Source of the DNA: Chalciporus piperatus
Taxonomy: Eukaryota; Basidiomycota; Agaricomycetes; Boletales; Boletaceae
Direction of reading: 5' to 3'
DNA length: 37,719 bases
Assembly: GCA_038093975.1 (NCBI GenBank)
Contig: JBBPTG010000232.1
Location: forward strand, 1-37,719
The notes beneath the pieces are model-generated. The model searched no databases, had not been told where the DNA came from, and was given only the letters and a program-made list of their open reading frames with translations. The position numbers and the translations under genes are program-made. This document shows positions 1 to 8,423 of the stretch, piece after piece; the stretch's first letter is position 1; every line of letters starts with the position of its first letter.

Positions 1-1900
1 TATCGTAGTTCCGTTCAGCGTCACCAAAGGATTGGGAGAGGTAGGAACAGGGGTGCCAATCGCCGTTGGCATCAGTTTGGAGGAGTATACCTCCAGAGGC
101 AAATTTAGAGGCATCGGTTGCGATGGCGAAGGGTTTGGAAAGGTCTGGGAAGCGTAAGACGGGTTTCGCCAGGAACATCTGTTTTAGGCGGGCGAAGGCA
201 TCTTGGCAGGCATTGTTCCAGTCCCATCGATGATCCTTTTTGGTCAGGTCAATCAAAGGGCGGGCGACTAAGGAGTAATTTGGGATAAAGCGTCGATAGA
301 AGTTGGCAAAGCCGAGGAATGAGCGAACTTCTTTGACGGTAGTGGGAATGGGCCATTGAGAGATGCCGTCGAGTTTGATGGGATCCATGGCGAGCTCTCC
401 GGGGCGGACGATCATGCCAAGATATTCTACTTCGTTTACGGCGAAGTTGCATTTCTCTAAACGAAGATGGAGATCTAGCTCTTGCATCCGTTCAAGGACT
501 CGTTGTGTGCGAGCGGTGTGAGTAGCATCGTCGGGAGAAAAGATGAGAAGGTCGTCCATATAGATGACAAGCCACCCTTCAGCTATCATGTCTCGAAAAG
601 AGTCGTTCATGAAGCGCTGGAAGGTGGCTGGGGAGTTGTTCAGTCCGAAGAACATCACAGTCGGTTCAAAGAGGCCTTTGTGGGTGAGGAAAGCGGCTTT
701 CCACTGGTGTCCGTCTTTGATGCGGACATTGTTGTAACCCCATCGCACATCAAACTTGGTAAAGACTTTGGCGTCTTTCAATTTGTCGACGAGATCCCCG
801 ATGAGGGGAAGTGGGTACGCGTCTCGAGTAGTATGTTTGTTGAGATATCGATAGTCTTGGCAAGGGCGGAGTTTTCCATCTTTCTTCTTGACGAAGAAGA
901 AGGGGGATGCCTGGGGGGAATTGGAGGGACATATCTTTTCCGTACGCAGGTTCTCTTCGAGGAAGTCTTCTGTGGCTTTCTTTTCATCCGGAGATAGCGG
1001 ATAAAGTTTTCCAATTTTAGGGACGAAGGATTCCTTCAGGTTAATCTTGTGGTCATAAACCCGAGATGGAGGAAGGTGACCAGCCGAGGGTTCATCGAAA
1101 ACCGAGGCATATCTGGCATATTCTTTTGGGAGGATAGGTTTGGGTTTAGCCAGTTCGGCTGCGATTGCGAGTTCAGTAGCTCGGGTAAGGCGAGCGACAA
1201 CATGATTGGGGACAAAGCATGAACCGCAACGAATAATGCGGTTTAGGGTATGGTTTTCGTAAGCGCGGTTAAGAAAGGTGGATTCGGTTTCAGAGTCCAG
1301 GTAGTCATAGAGTTGTTGATCGACTTCCGGGGTTACATAAGAGTGTCGAGGAGGAGGGGTGGGTCGAGTGAAGAGTTGGTCGTTGGTTTTACAGGCTGCA
1401 GCATGTATGGTATACAACTTCTTTGACTCGTCGATGGATTCCGACAGCGACAAGGTACGCCGGCGCCAATCGATGGTTGGATTAGCTTTTTCAAGCCATG
1501 GGAGTCCTAGGATGACGTTCTCGTTTCCGCAATTCATGACGTGGAAGATTACTTCTTGTGCGATTCCTTCGATATCAAGGAAGAGGGTGGTGGTAAAGAG
1601 TATCATCCCGCTTTTGTTTGCGGTCTGGTCGACGTTTCGGACTCGAATAGGGGTTTCAAGTCGAGTAGTGGGGATTCGATTTCTTCTTATAAAGCCCCAG
1701 TCGATACAGGAGATGTCTGCGCCGCTATCAATGAGGGCGTGGGTTTCGACGGCTTTCATCGTGTGCGAGGGAACGATAATCTGTATGGGAATTTGCATAG
1801 AGCGCTTTCGCGACTTTACAAGTACAGGTGCACACGTGATTGGGGAAGCTTGCGTCGGCAGAGCTTCCCGGTCTAAAAACCCTTTGTGACAAAGGCTACT
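1..1900 (-). CDS. pol: Pol polyprotein of G1 (protease, reverse transcriptase, RNase H start), cut by the window edge
   Basis: The frame was read by hand from 1900 down to base 1 and contains no stop. In order it shows an aspartic protease with ALIDSGAD near 1740-1708, the flap-region motif ILGLPWL near 1515-1495, then the reverse transcriptase with YMDD at about 570-556, followed by the connection and RNase H start. It aligns without any net insertion or deletion to the copy at 6169-7645 (constant offset of 6296 bases over positions 1-1294). It lies in the -1 frame relative to gag and begins inside the last codons of gag, so it is expected to be made as a Gag-Pol fusion by ribosomal frameshifting. 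The 3' part (integrase) is outside the window. It looks intact as far as visible. Confidence 0.9.
1873..1885 (-). promoter_or_regulatory. Candidate -1 ribosomal frameshift site at gag/pol junction of G1
   Basis: The sense strand reads AAAGGGTTTTTAG, in the gag frame A AAG GGT TTT TAG. Both A-AAG-GGT and G-GGT-TTT fit the X-XXY-YYZ slippery pattern, and the second sits immediately before the gag stop. Shifting back one base enters the open pol frame. The shape fits known -1 frameshift heptamers; function is inferred. Confidence 0.7.
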
Positions 1901-2781
1901 TTACGAACGGTGGTTTCATCCTCATCATCTATCTCGATCAGCGAGGGAATTTCTTCCTCAACCTTCTGAACCTTCTTCGGGGTTTTCTGGTTCGAGGAGA
2001 ACTCTGGGCAGGCGTTGGACCGATGTCCAGCTTTCCTGCAGCGGAAGCAGAGCCCTTTCTCCTGGCAGCGTTTCCGCTCTTCAGGAGTGAGTTTGGAGAT
2101 ACGGATGACGTCGACGTCCATGGCATTGGGGTCCCGGGCAGGGGTAGAGTGGTTGGTGGAGGAGAATGGACGAAATGGCTTAGCAGGGTTGCGATTTCGA
2201 TTTGCGATTTCATTGGCGTGTTCCCATTGGGTCTGGAACTGGGTAGTGCGTTTGTACCAATCCTCCATCGTGGTAGGGACAGTGTCCATGCTGTTGACTC
2301 GTCTCATGAGGGAGACGGGTATGCCTGCGGAAAAGTATCCGATTAGGACATTGTTATCGGTGATGCCTGATAAGGCGACTTGATTCTGGAAACTTGAAAT
2401 GAATTCTGGGAGGGAGGGAGAATGCTCTCCATTCTTGAGAGGTTTCATTCGCTTGGTGGAGAGCCAGGCGACGGCGTTTCCTACGGTATCGTGGTGTTTG
2501 AATGCGGTTTCGAAATCGGTGATAAACTGAGCCCAGGTTCCCATTGTGACTGTGGCGCCGGTAATGGCTTTGCGGCGGAAGGTGGCGGCCCAAGTGGCTG
2601 CTGATCCTTTGGACATGTAAGACAGCGCAAAGGCGATCTTCTTGGGGTCGGTGTTGTATACGTCACCATTGACAGTGAGATAGAATTGGATAGAATTCAT
2701 CCAAGCAGTGCTCTTTTCAAAGGAGCCATCAAAGGCGTCTGGGGCTCCGATGTGGAGTTCAGTGGGTTTGGAGGACGACAT
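1873..2781 (-). CDS. gag: Gag capsid/nucleocapsid protein of G1
   Basis: The first ATG on the predicted transcript is at 2781, giving a protein of about 302 residues that ends at TAG 1875-1873. The central part (MNSIQFYL, then the GMTWAQFITDFETAF-like region) is typical of retrotransposon Gag capsid. Near the C terminus is one zinc knuckle CFRCRKAGHRSNAC (CX2CX4HX4C), which binds packaged RNA. The C terminus is acidic. The same frame stays open upstream to 3174 without any ATG, so a longer N-terminally extended form starting at a non-AUG codon is possible; that extension is rich in P, S, T, E and D. Role: forms the virus-like particle in the cytoplasm. Confidence 0.85.
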   Translation of the reverse strand: MSSSKPTELHIGAPDAFDGSFEKSTAWMNSIQFYLTVNGDVYNTDPKKIAFALSYMSKGSAATWAATFRRKAITGATVTMGTWAQFITDFETAFKHHDTVGNAVAWLSTKRMKPLKNGEHSPSLPEFISSFQNQVALSGITDNNVLIGYFSAGIPVSLMRRVNSMDTVPTTMEDWYKRTTQFQTQWEHANEIANRNRNPAKPFRPFSSTNHSTPARDPNAMDVDVIRISKLTPEERKRCQEKGLCFRCRKAGHRSNACPEFSSNQKTPKKVQKVEEEIPSLIEIDDEDETTVRKVAFVTKGF

Positions 2782-3402
2782 GGGGTTTACAAAGGTAGGG
2801 GGTACCTGATACGCTCCTGGTGCAAATGCGGGTGCGGGAAGGGAAGGAGTGGGGAAAGCTAGGGTTCGTGGGGGAGCAGGCGACACAGGGAACTGTGGAG
2901 CTCTTCGGGATATTGGGGTTGGCGACGGTGGTGTTGGTGACCTTGGGATGGTTACAGCTGAGGAAAATTCGTGGGAGAGGTGAAGGGTTTCTTCTTGTTC
3001 CTCTTGGGTGGTGATTGGTTCGTCGTAAAGATCCGAGGTGTCGTAGGGGTTAGAGGGATCTTCCTCTTCAGGTGAGCCCGAGTCAGAAGATTCGGGGTTC
3101 TGTGGATTAGCGGTCTCTCGTGGGGGGCCCCAGCGAGAGGTGTCGAGGCGAGGTCGTTGGGAAATGGTGGAGGTCTACAGCGAGGGTAGCCTTCAGGGGT
3201 AACTTAGACCTTTTGTTACGCTTGTACCGGGTAGGTCAAAGCGTAGACGCAAAAGCCTAGTCAAGGACAAGGGTTTCAAAGGTAGCCTAACGATGGGATG
3301 TCCACGTTAAGGCCTAGCGTCCGTTCAAGAGTGGGACGGTGACTCTCAGAAGGTTCAAAGGAAGCGAGGAAAGACCAAGCTAGATTGCGTAGGTCTAAGT
3401 TA
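2782..3402 (-). promoter_or_regulatory. AUG-free leader of G1 mRNA, with open gag-frame extension
   Basis: Between the predicted transcription start (3402) and the gag ATG (2781) the sense strand holds no ATG in any frame, while the opposite strand has five. From 3174 to 2782 the gag frame has no stop (131 codons). Upstream of the predicted start, sense ATGs reappear at once (near 3458, 3496 and 3514). This supports both the placed start site and selection against upstream AUGs. Confidence 0.6.
3200..3211 (-). promoter_or_regulatory. Self-complementary primer binding site of G1
   Basis: The sense strand reads AGGTCTAAGTTA, 2 nt inside the 5' LTR end. It is the exact complement of TAACTTAGACCT at 3402-3391, which lies 32 nt downstream of the TATA box start, so it would be the very 5' end of the mRNA. 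No TGG-type tRNA primer site is present. This is the arrangement known for Tf1-like elements, where the mRNA primes its own reverse transcription. Confidence 0.7.
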
Positions 3403-3684
3403 GGGTTACAGGAGGAAACTCGAGGGTTTATATAAGTGAAGAAACGAGTTAAGGGCAGGCATAGAACAAGTCAGAATACGTAAGAACAAGTCATGACGAA
3501 TAGGAATGAGTCATGCTCGGTAAGTATACGAGTCAGCAATGACGAAGCGTGGAAGGTGAAAGAACATTAAGGAATGTTCGCTGACTAAAGCAAGGTAAGA
3601 AATAAGGGGCCTAGGCAGGACTTGAACCAGCGACTAGGACTTAGTACAAGGTAACGAAGAAGGAAAGAATTAGTGATCGTAACA
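3214..3684 (-). repeat. 5' LTR of G1 (471 bp)
   Basis: Ends TGTTACG...CGTAACA as a perfect 7-bp inverted repeat. In the sense direction it contains degenerate TGACTCA/TGACTTG motifs upstream of the TATA box, and near its start GGTTCAAGTCC, which looks like a tRNA T-arm/B box but has no matching acceptor stem around it. The second LTR is outside the window. Confidence 0.85.
3427..3434 (-). promoter_or_regulatory. TATA box of G1 LTR (TATATAAA)
   Basis: TATATAAA in the sense of the element, inside the LTR. Transcription is expected about 30 nt downstream, which coincides with the self-primer sequence at 3402. Confidence 0.7.
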
Positions 3685-3686
3685 CG

Positions 3687-4754
3687 TGGTGGGGCGAATT
3701 AAAGAAATCGATGGAAGAACTCGGCTTTAAAAAGATTTACTCAGACGCAGGCATCTATGTCTACAAACACGGCAAAGTCTATGTTGTTGTATATGTTGAT
3801 GACGCCTTCTTTTGTGGTCCCAATAAGCTTGAGATTGATCAACTCAAAGCAAAGTTCATGAAACGATGGGAATGCCGTGATCTCGGTGAGACAAAAGAAT
3901 TCCTCCGCATGAGGATTCGTCGAGACCGACCTAACCGCTTAATCTATGTTGATCAATGCGAGTACCTTGACAAGGTGGTTGAACGGTGCGGTATGCAAGA
4001 TGCCAAACCAGCCCGTACCCCTTTACCTCAGGGATATTATTCGATTAAAAATACACAAGATGTGAACCCAGAGTTACGGACGCGTTTCCAAGTGGTTATC
4101 GGATCCCTACTATATATCATGCTCGGCACACACCCGGACATAGCCTACGCAGTTACACAACTTGCGAGACAATCGGCGAATCCGACACAAGAGCATTTAG
4201 ATAAAGCTCTTTACATCGTGAAGTACCTAAAGGGAACACGAGACTATGCTCTCAAATACGATGGTAAAGGCGGTTCTGGCCTCATAGGTTTTTCAGACTC
4301 TGATCTCGGAGCTGATCCAGAACGAGCACGCTCACAGACAGGATATTTCCTGAAACTTGCGAATGCAGCTTTCATGTGGAACTCGCATCTTCAGAAGAAT
4401 ACAGCGAGAAGTACCACTGAGGCTGAATATATTGCATTGTCTGTTTGCTGCGACCAAATCATTGGTGTAAAGCAAATGTTTGCTGAATTGGGTTATAAAC
4501 TTAAGCCCATTCCACTCTGTGGTGACAATCAGGGATCGATATTTCTCTCCCAGAATCCTGTCAACCAGAAAAACCACAGACATATACGAATTGGATATCA
4601 TATCATTCGTGATGCAATTGAGGAAAAATTTGTTGAACTATACTACATCGAAGGCAATGAAAATCCTGCAGATATCTTTACTAAGAATCTGGGATATATT
4701 AAATTCGAGAAGTTCCGATCCCTCCTCGGTCTAGTAGTTTACTGCGCCGATTAG
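3687..4754 (+). pseudogene. pol: Copia polyprotein, C-terminal part of reverse transcriptase plus RNase H (C1)
   Basis: The frame is open from the G1 boundary to TAG at 4752-4754; the first internal ATG (3711) is not a true start. Seen in order: the end of the palm with VVVYVDDAFF (catalytic YVDD), the thumb, the copia-typical LLYIMLGTHPDIAYAV segment, and an RNase H with FSDSDLGAD, TEAEYIAL and DNQGSI and a terminal ADIFTKNL motif. The expected N-terminal gag, protease and integrase are missing from the window. There is no stop or frameshift inside the visible part, so the only visible break is the G1 insertion. It is more AT-rich than the other copia element at 11-17 kb and belongs to a different lineage. 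Confidence 0.88.
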
Positions 4755-4813
4755 TTTTTTGTGCGCATGTTATTACATTCTTACTATGCTCGCATATACT
4801 AGCGTACACTAAG

Positions 4814-4823
4814 CATGGGGGAG
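4814..4823 (+). promoter_or_regulatory. Polypurine tract of C1
   Basis: CATGGGGGAG directly abuts the LTR start TGTTGA. It primes plus-strand DNA synthesis in this type of element. Confidence 0.75.
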
Positions 4824-5069
4824 TGTTGAACATATTTACTACGGACAATTGTACAGTTCACTACATTACTATACACGTTAGATGATTAGGTAATCACCAC
4901 TGTACATACATATATTCGAACTCAGTCGATCTGAGTTAATATAACTCTTTAACCAGTACCACAACGTTCCGTTCAGGTGAGCCAGTCACAACACTTCCTA
5001 TGTGTGTCTAGCACTGTGCTGCTCTGGTAGGATAGTGCCTTAGGGCCTATTCCTTACACCAGCTCAACA
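4824..5069 (+). repeat. 3' LTR of C1 (246 bp)
   Basis: Starts TGTTGAAC and ends GCTCAACA, giving inverted ends TGTTGA/TCAACA. A TATA-like TTAATATAAC lies near 4936. No second copy is in the window. Confidence 0.85.
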
Positions 5070-5139
5070 TATAGCACTGGTTGCGATTGTCGTCGGTGTG
5101 ACTCGCTGTGAGTCGCGGCGGAGATTGCTTGTTGCATCA

Positions 5140-5560
5140 TCATTCTCGCTCGATTTGACTTGAAGGGTTCGGTACATCGCTGTCATCGTTTAGATTGCCT
5201 TCTCGGCGTTCTGGCTCGATCCGTCGAGCTCCCATTGCGACCATATTGTTGCATGGCACATTCCGCGCGGCTGTGTGATCACATAGCGTGTTCGACCATT
5301 TCTCGTCGTCGCGGTCGCTCGTAAGGATGCCAAATGGCTGGGTGTGCACGGCCGACGAGACTCGTCGTTGTTGCCCGTGGTCTTCGTCGACTCCGTGAGC
5401 TTGGCATCGATTCGCTCGACTTCACCATCTCCCCCTTGAGCGACATGCTTTGGGGATCTGTTGGCGAGTCATCCTGTCTGTTTTTCGTTTGCGTCGGCAT
5501 CAACGGACGCGTTCGCTGTCGTTGCGGCAGCGGTCTTGTCCGTAGATATCTTTGCTTCAA
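5140..5560 (-). pseudogene. Degraded charged-protein coding relic
   Basis: Two overlapping minus-strand open stretches (5560-5279 and 5349-5140) are rich in R, S, E, D and P. Short words such as PCNNMVAMGARR and the surrounding layout recall SCGHTVATRDQRG in the charged ORF at 18.1-19.1 kb. No domain is recognised. It is probably a decayed copy of the same internal gene of the inverted-repeat family; low-complexity similarity by chance is the alternative. Confidence 0.3.
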
Positions 5561-5913
5561 TTTCTTTGACTAACGGCCCGTCGTGCCAGGCATCGTTCAT
5601 GGTCGCGTTTGACGTGCGTTTGATGTGCTTCATCGTCATCAACGAGCACTGGCAGTGGTGTCATGAGAGCGTTGGGACGGATACCACAGGCTCAGAAGTC
5701 GAGCATTTGGCGGGGATTTGACTGCCTTTGCAGCTCGTTTTGGCTCTGCTCATTGTTGCTGCTGTTTGTCGGCGGTCGTTCAATATTATGGTGGAGTGTG
5801 TTGTGAACAGTGCGTGAGGTGGGAAGGCAAGGAGTGAGACGGACTTGGTGAAAATTTCACTACAGCGGGAATTGATAGTCATATAGCCATGACCATCGAA
5901 CCACTAATGAAAT

Positions 5914-5995
5914 CTTGTGGTGTAGTGGGTAAGATGTACATTGCTTGTTTTTGGTAAGTATGGCTGTCGTGCGTTCGATCCTCGCCTCAACCCAA
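5914..5995 (+). other. tRNA-like stretch with A and B boxes (tRNA pseudogene or SINE head)
   Basis: TGGTGTAGTGGGTAAGATG (A box) and GTGCGTTCGATCC (B box) lie about 50 bp apart on the plus strand. A full cloverleaf cannot be drawn: the acceptor strands do not pair and the T stem has mismatches. A tRNA-derived SINE head or a decayed tRNA gene fits better than a working tRNA. Confidence 0.3.
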
Positions 5996-6168
5996 AATTT
6001 ATGATGTCTTCTGCTTATGCTTACTACTTTTGTTAGTCTCCTTGGGTGGGCCACAGAAAAGCCTTATTCTAAGTCCCAAAAAGTCGGAATATTGGGACAT
6101 TTAAGGACTCGTAAGTAAAGTGTCTCTGATAAGTGCCACTAAGGATAGATCAGTAAAGTGTGAATTTC

Positions 6169-7645
6169 CTGATGTTGGCTGAAGTAGGTCAGGTTCTTGT
6201 GATCAGTGAACACCTGGATGGGGAAGGGAGAGCCGTGGAGATAGTGTCGCCAAGGTTTAAGTGCGCGAATGACAGCAAGAAGTTCGTGATTGTAGATATC
6301 GTAGTTCTGTTCTGCGTCACCGAAGGACTGGGAGAGATAGGAACAAGGATGCCAATTTCCGTTGGCGTCGGTTTGGAGGAGTATACCTCCAGAGGCAAAT
6401 TTGGAAGCATCGGTCGCGATAGTGAAAGGTTTGGAGAGGTCGGGAAAGCGCAGGACGGGTTTCGCCAAGAACATCTGTTTCAGGTGAGCGAAGGCGTCCT
6501 GGCAAGCATTGGTCCAATTCCATCGATGGTCTTTCTTGGTTAAGTCGATCAAAGGGCGGGCGACTAAAGAGTAGTTTGGGATAAAACGTCGGTAGAAGTT
6601 GGCGAAGCCAAGAAATGAGCGAACTTCCTTAATGGTGCAGGCCACGGGCCATTGAGAGATGCCGTTGAGTTTGATGGGATCCATGGCAAGTTCTGCTGGG
6701 CGGACGATCATGCCAAGGTATTCGACCTCTCTTACGGCAAAGTTGCACTTTTCTAAACGAAGATGGAGATCTAGCTCCTGCATGCGTTTGAGAACCTGTT
6801 GGGTGTGGATAGTGTGAGTGACGTCATCGGGGGAGAAAATGAGAAGGTCATCCATATAGATAACAAGCCATCCTTCAGCTATCATGTCTCTGAAGGAGTC
6901 GTTCATGAAGCACTGGAAGGTGGCTGGGGAGTTATTCAGTCCGAAAAACATCACCATCGGTTCGAAGAGGCCTTTGTGGGTGAGGAAAGCAGCCTTCCAC
7001 TGGTGTCCATCTTTGATACGGACATTATTGTAGCCCCATCGTACATCAAATTTGGTGAAGACTTTAGCATCTTTAAGTTTGTCAACTAGATCTCCGATAA
7101 GAGGAAGTGGGTAAGCGTCGCGGGTAGTATGTTCATTGAGATATCGATAGTCTTGACAGGGGTGGAGTTTTCTGTCCTTCTTTTTGACAAAGAAGAAGGG
7201 AGATGCTTGGGGGGAATTGGAAGGATGAATCTTTCCGGTACAGAGGTTTTCTTCAAGGAAGTCTTCTGTGGCTTTCTTCTCGTCCGGGGATAGTGGGTAA
7301 AGTTTCCCGATGTTTGGGACGAAAGATTCCTTCAGGTTGATCTCATGGTCGTAGATTCGGGACGGAGGGAGGTGGCCGGCTGAGGGTTCATCGAAAACTG
7401 AGGCGTATTTGGCGTACTCTTTCGGAAGGGTAGATTTAGGTTTGGCCAATTCGGCCGCGATTGCAAGTTCTGTGGCTCGGGTAAGGCGGGCAACAACATG
7501 GTTGGGGACAAAGCGCGAACCACAGCGAATAATGCGGTTTAGGGTATGGTTTTCATAGGCACGATTGAGGAAGGTGAATTTGGTCTCCAAGTCTAGGTAG
7601 TTATAGAGTTGTTTATCAACCTCCGGAGTTACATACGAGTGTCGA
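6169..7645 (-). pseudogene. pol: Gypsy pol fragment (protease end, reverse transcriptase, RNase H), second copy of family G1
   Basis: Open on the minus strand from about 7645 to the break at 6168. It contains the reverse transcriptase with WLVIYMDDLLIF (near 6870-6845), the LGFANFYRRFIPNY thumb region and an RNase H (TIATDASKFASGG, DHKNLTYF). It aligns gap-free with 1-1349 of the window at an offset of 6296, differing mostly by transitions. Both ends are abrupt. On the right the match stops after GAGTGTCGA and satellite DNA begins. On the left it stops in the middle of RNase H at a CATCAGG-type element end. It has no gag, integrase or LTR and is a dead fragment, although the visible frame has no internal stop. 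Confidence 0.88.
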
Positions 7646-7659
7646 CATCAGCAAGCCTG

Positions 7660-8262
7660 CAAAAAGTCTGAAGTTACTGGAATGACTGGATCAGTTAAAT
7701 CAGTCCTCTAGGGGCCCAGTGGTCCAGCCATCCAGCCATCCAGTAGCTCAGTGATTCAGTGTTGCAGGTATTTCAGTTGTCTCAGTAGCCTAGTTATCCA
7801 GTTATCCAGTTATTTTAGTCATGCCAGTACCCCAGTGGCTGAGTAGTCCAGTCATCCAGTGATGTCAGTAGTGTCAGTAGCCTAGTAGCCCAATCATCCA
7901 TTTATCCAGCAGTATCAGTAGTCCAGTAACCCAGTCATCCACTCATGCAGTAGTCCCAGTAATTCAATCAGTCAGTGCTCCAGTAATCCTGTCAGTCCAG
8001 TCAGTCCAGCCAGTCAAGTCAGCCAGTTCTCCAGTCAGTACAGTCAGTCAGTAATTCAGTCAGTCAGTGCTCCAGTAATCCAGTCAGTCCAGCAGTTCAG
8101 TCATCCAGTACTCCAGTACTCCAGTCAGTCCAGTGAGTCAGTAATTCAGTCATCTAGTCAATCCAGGTCACCCAGTCATTCAGTCACACCAGTCACCCAC
8201 ACCAGTCACTCGGTCAGTCTAGTAATCCAGTAATCCAGTAATCCAGTAGTCTTGACAGAACT
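7660..8262. repeat. Degenerate short-unit satellite, CAGT(C/A)ATC-like
   Basis: About 600 bp made of diverged units such as CCAGTCATCCAGT, CCAGTAATCC and CAGTCAGTCC, roughly 8-10 bp each. No open frame of interest. It fills the space between the gypsy fragment and the helicase promoter region. Confidence 0.85.
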
Positions 8263-8423
8263 AAGGCGCATTGGCAGAGAGGTCGAATTCGGCAGTCTCC
8301 GGACATCGCTAAGACGTTGTGAGATCAGATATAGCCTTAGCATCTATCGGATACAATCCAGAACGTAGCTAACTCGAATGACAAAAAATGCTAAGTACCA
8401 AATAGTCTTCATGCTCCTATAGC
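8263..8423 (+). promoter_or_regulatory. Upstream region of the RecQ-like gene
   Basis: Unique sequence between the satellite and the ATG at 8424. No clear TATA box or other known motif was recognised; the promoter role is inferred from position only. Confidence 0.3.

Larger units (their letters stand above)
1..3684 (-). mobile_element. Ty3/gypsy retrotransposon, 5' two thirds (family G1)
   Basis: Read on the minus strand the element runs LTR (3214-3684), leader, gag, pol, and leaves the window at base 1 inside the RNase H region. The LTR has matching ends TGTTACG/CGTAACA. The pol frame is open over the whole visible 1.9 kb. Just outside the LTR (from 3685) the sequence becomes a copia reverse transcriptase reading on the plus strand, so G1 inserted into a copia element. 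The five bases CGTGG at 3685-3689 should recur as target duplication at the far end, outside the window. A second, broken copy of the same family lies at 6169-7645. Confidence 0.92.
3685..5069 (+). mobile_element. Ty1/copia retrotransposon, 3' part (family C1), split by G1
   Basis: The sequence from 3685 continues in frame into a copia reverse transcriptase and ends with a polypurine tract and 3' LTR. The 5' half must lie left of G1, outside the window, because G1 is inserted in the reverse transcriptase codons just before the WWGELKK stretch. The LTR is followed by TATAG (5070-5074), a candidate target duplication. Confidence 0.88.
5070..6168. mobile_element. Relic of a CATCAGG-type inverted-repeat element, right end
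   Basis: The segment lies between the C1 LTR and the point where gypsy pol homology starts. Its right edge reads GAATTTCCTGATG, the same terminal sequence (CATCAGGAAA read inward) as the two complete elements at 17375-20237 and 33691-35302. Its left half, on the opposite strand, has an arginine/serine/aspartate-rich open region resembling the one in the 17375-20237 element, in the same relative orientation. The left end should be outside the window, beyond C1. The assignment rests on a 10-bp end match plus position. Confidence 0.45.

Noticed and set aside
482..2604. Several plus-strand open frames opposite gag and pol of G1
   Set aside because: They are the complement of well-recognised gag and pol codons and carry no recognisable motif of their own.
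3618..3640. tRNA gene suggested by GGTTCAAGTCC in the G1 LTR (minus strand)
   Set aside because: No A box or pairing acceptor stem in range; it is part of the LTR.
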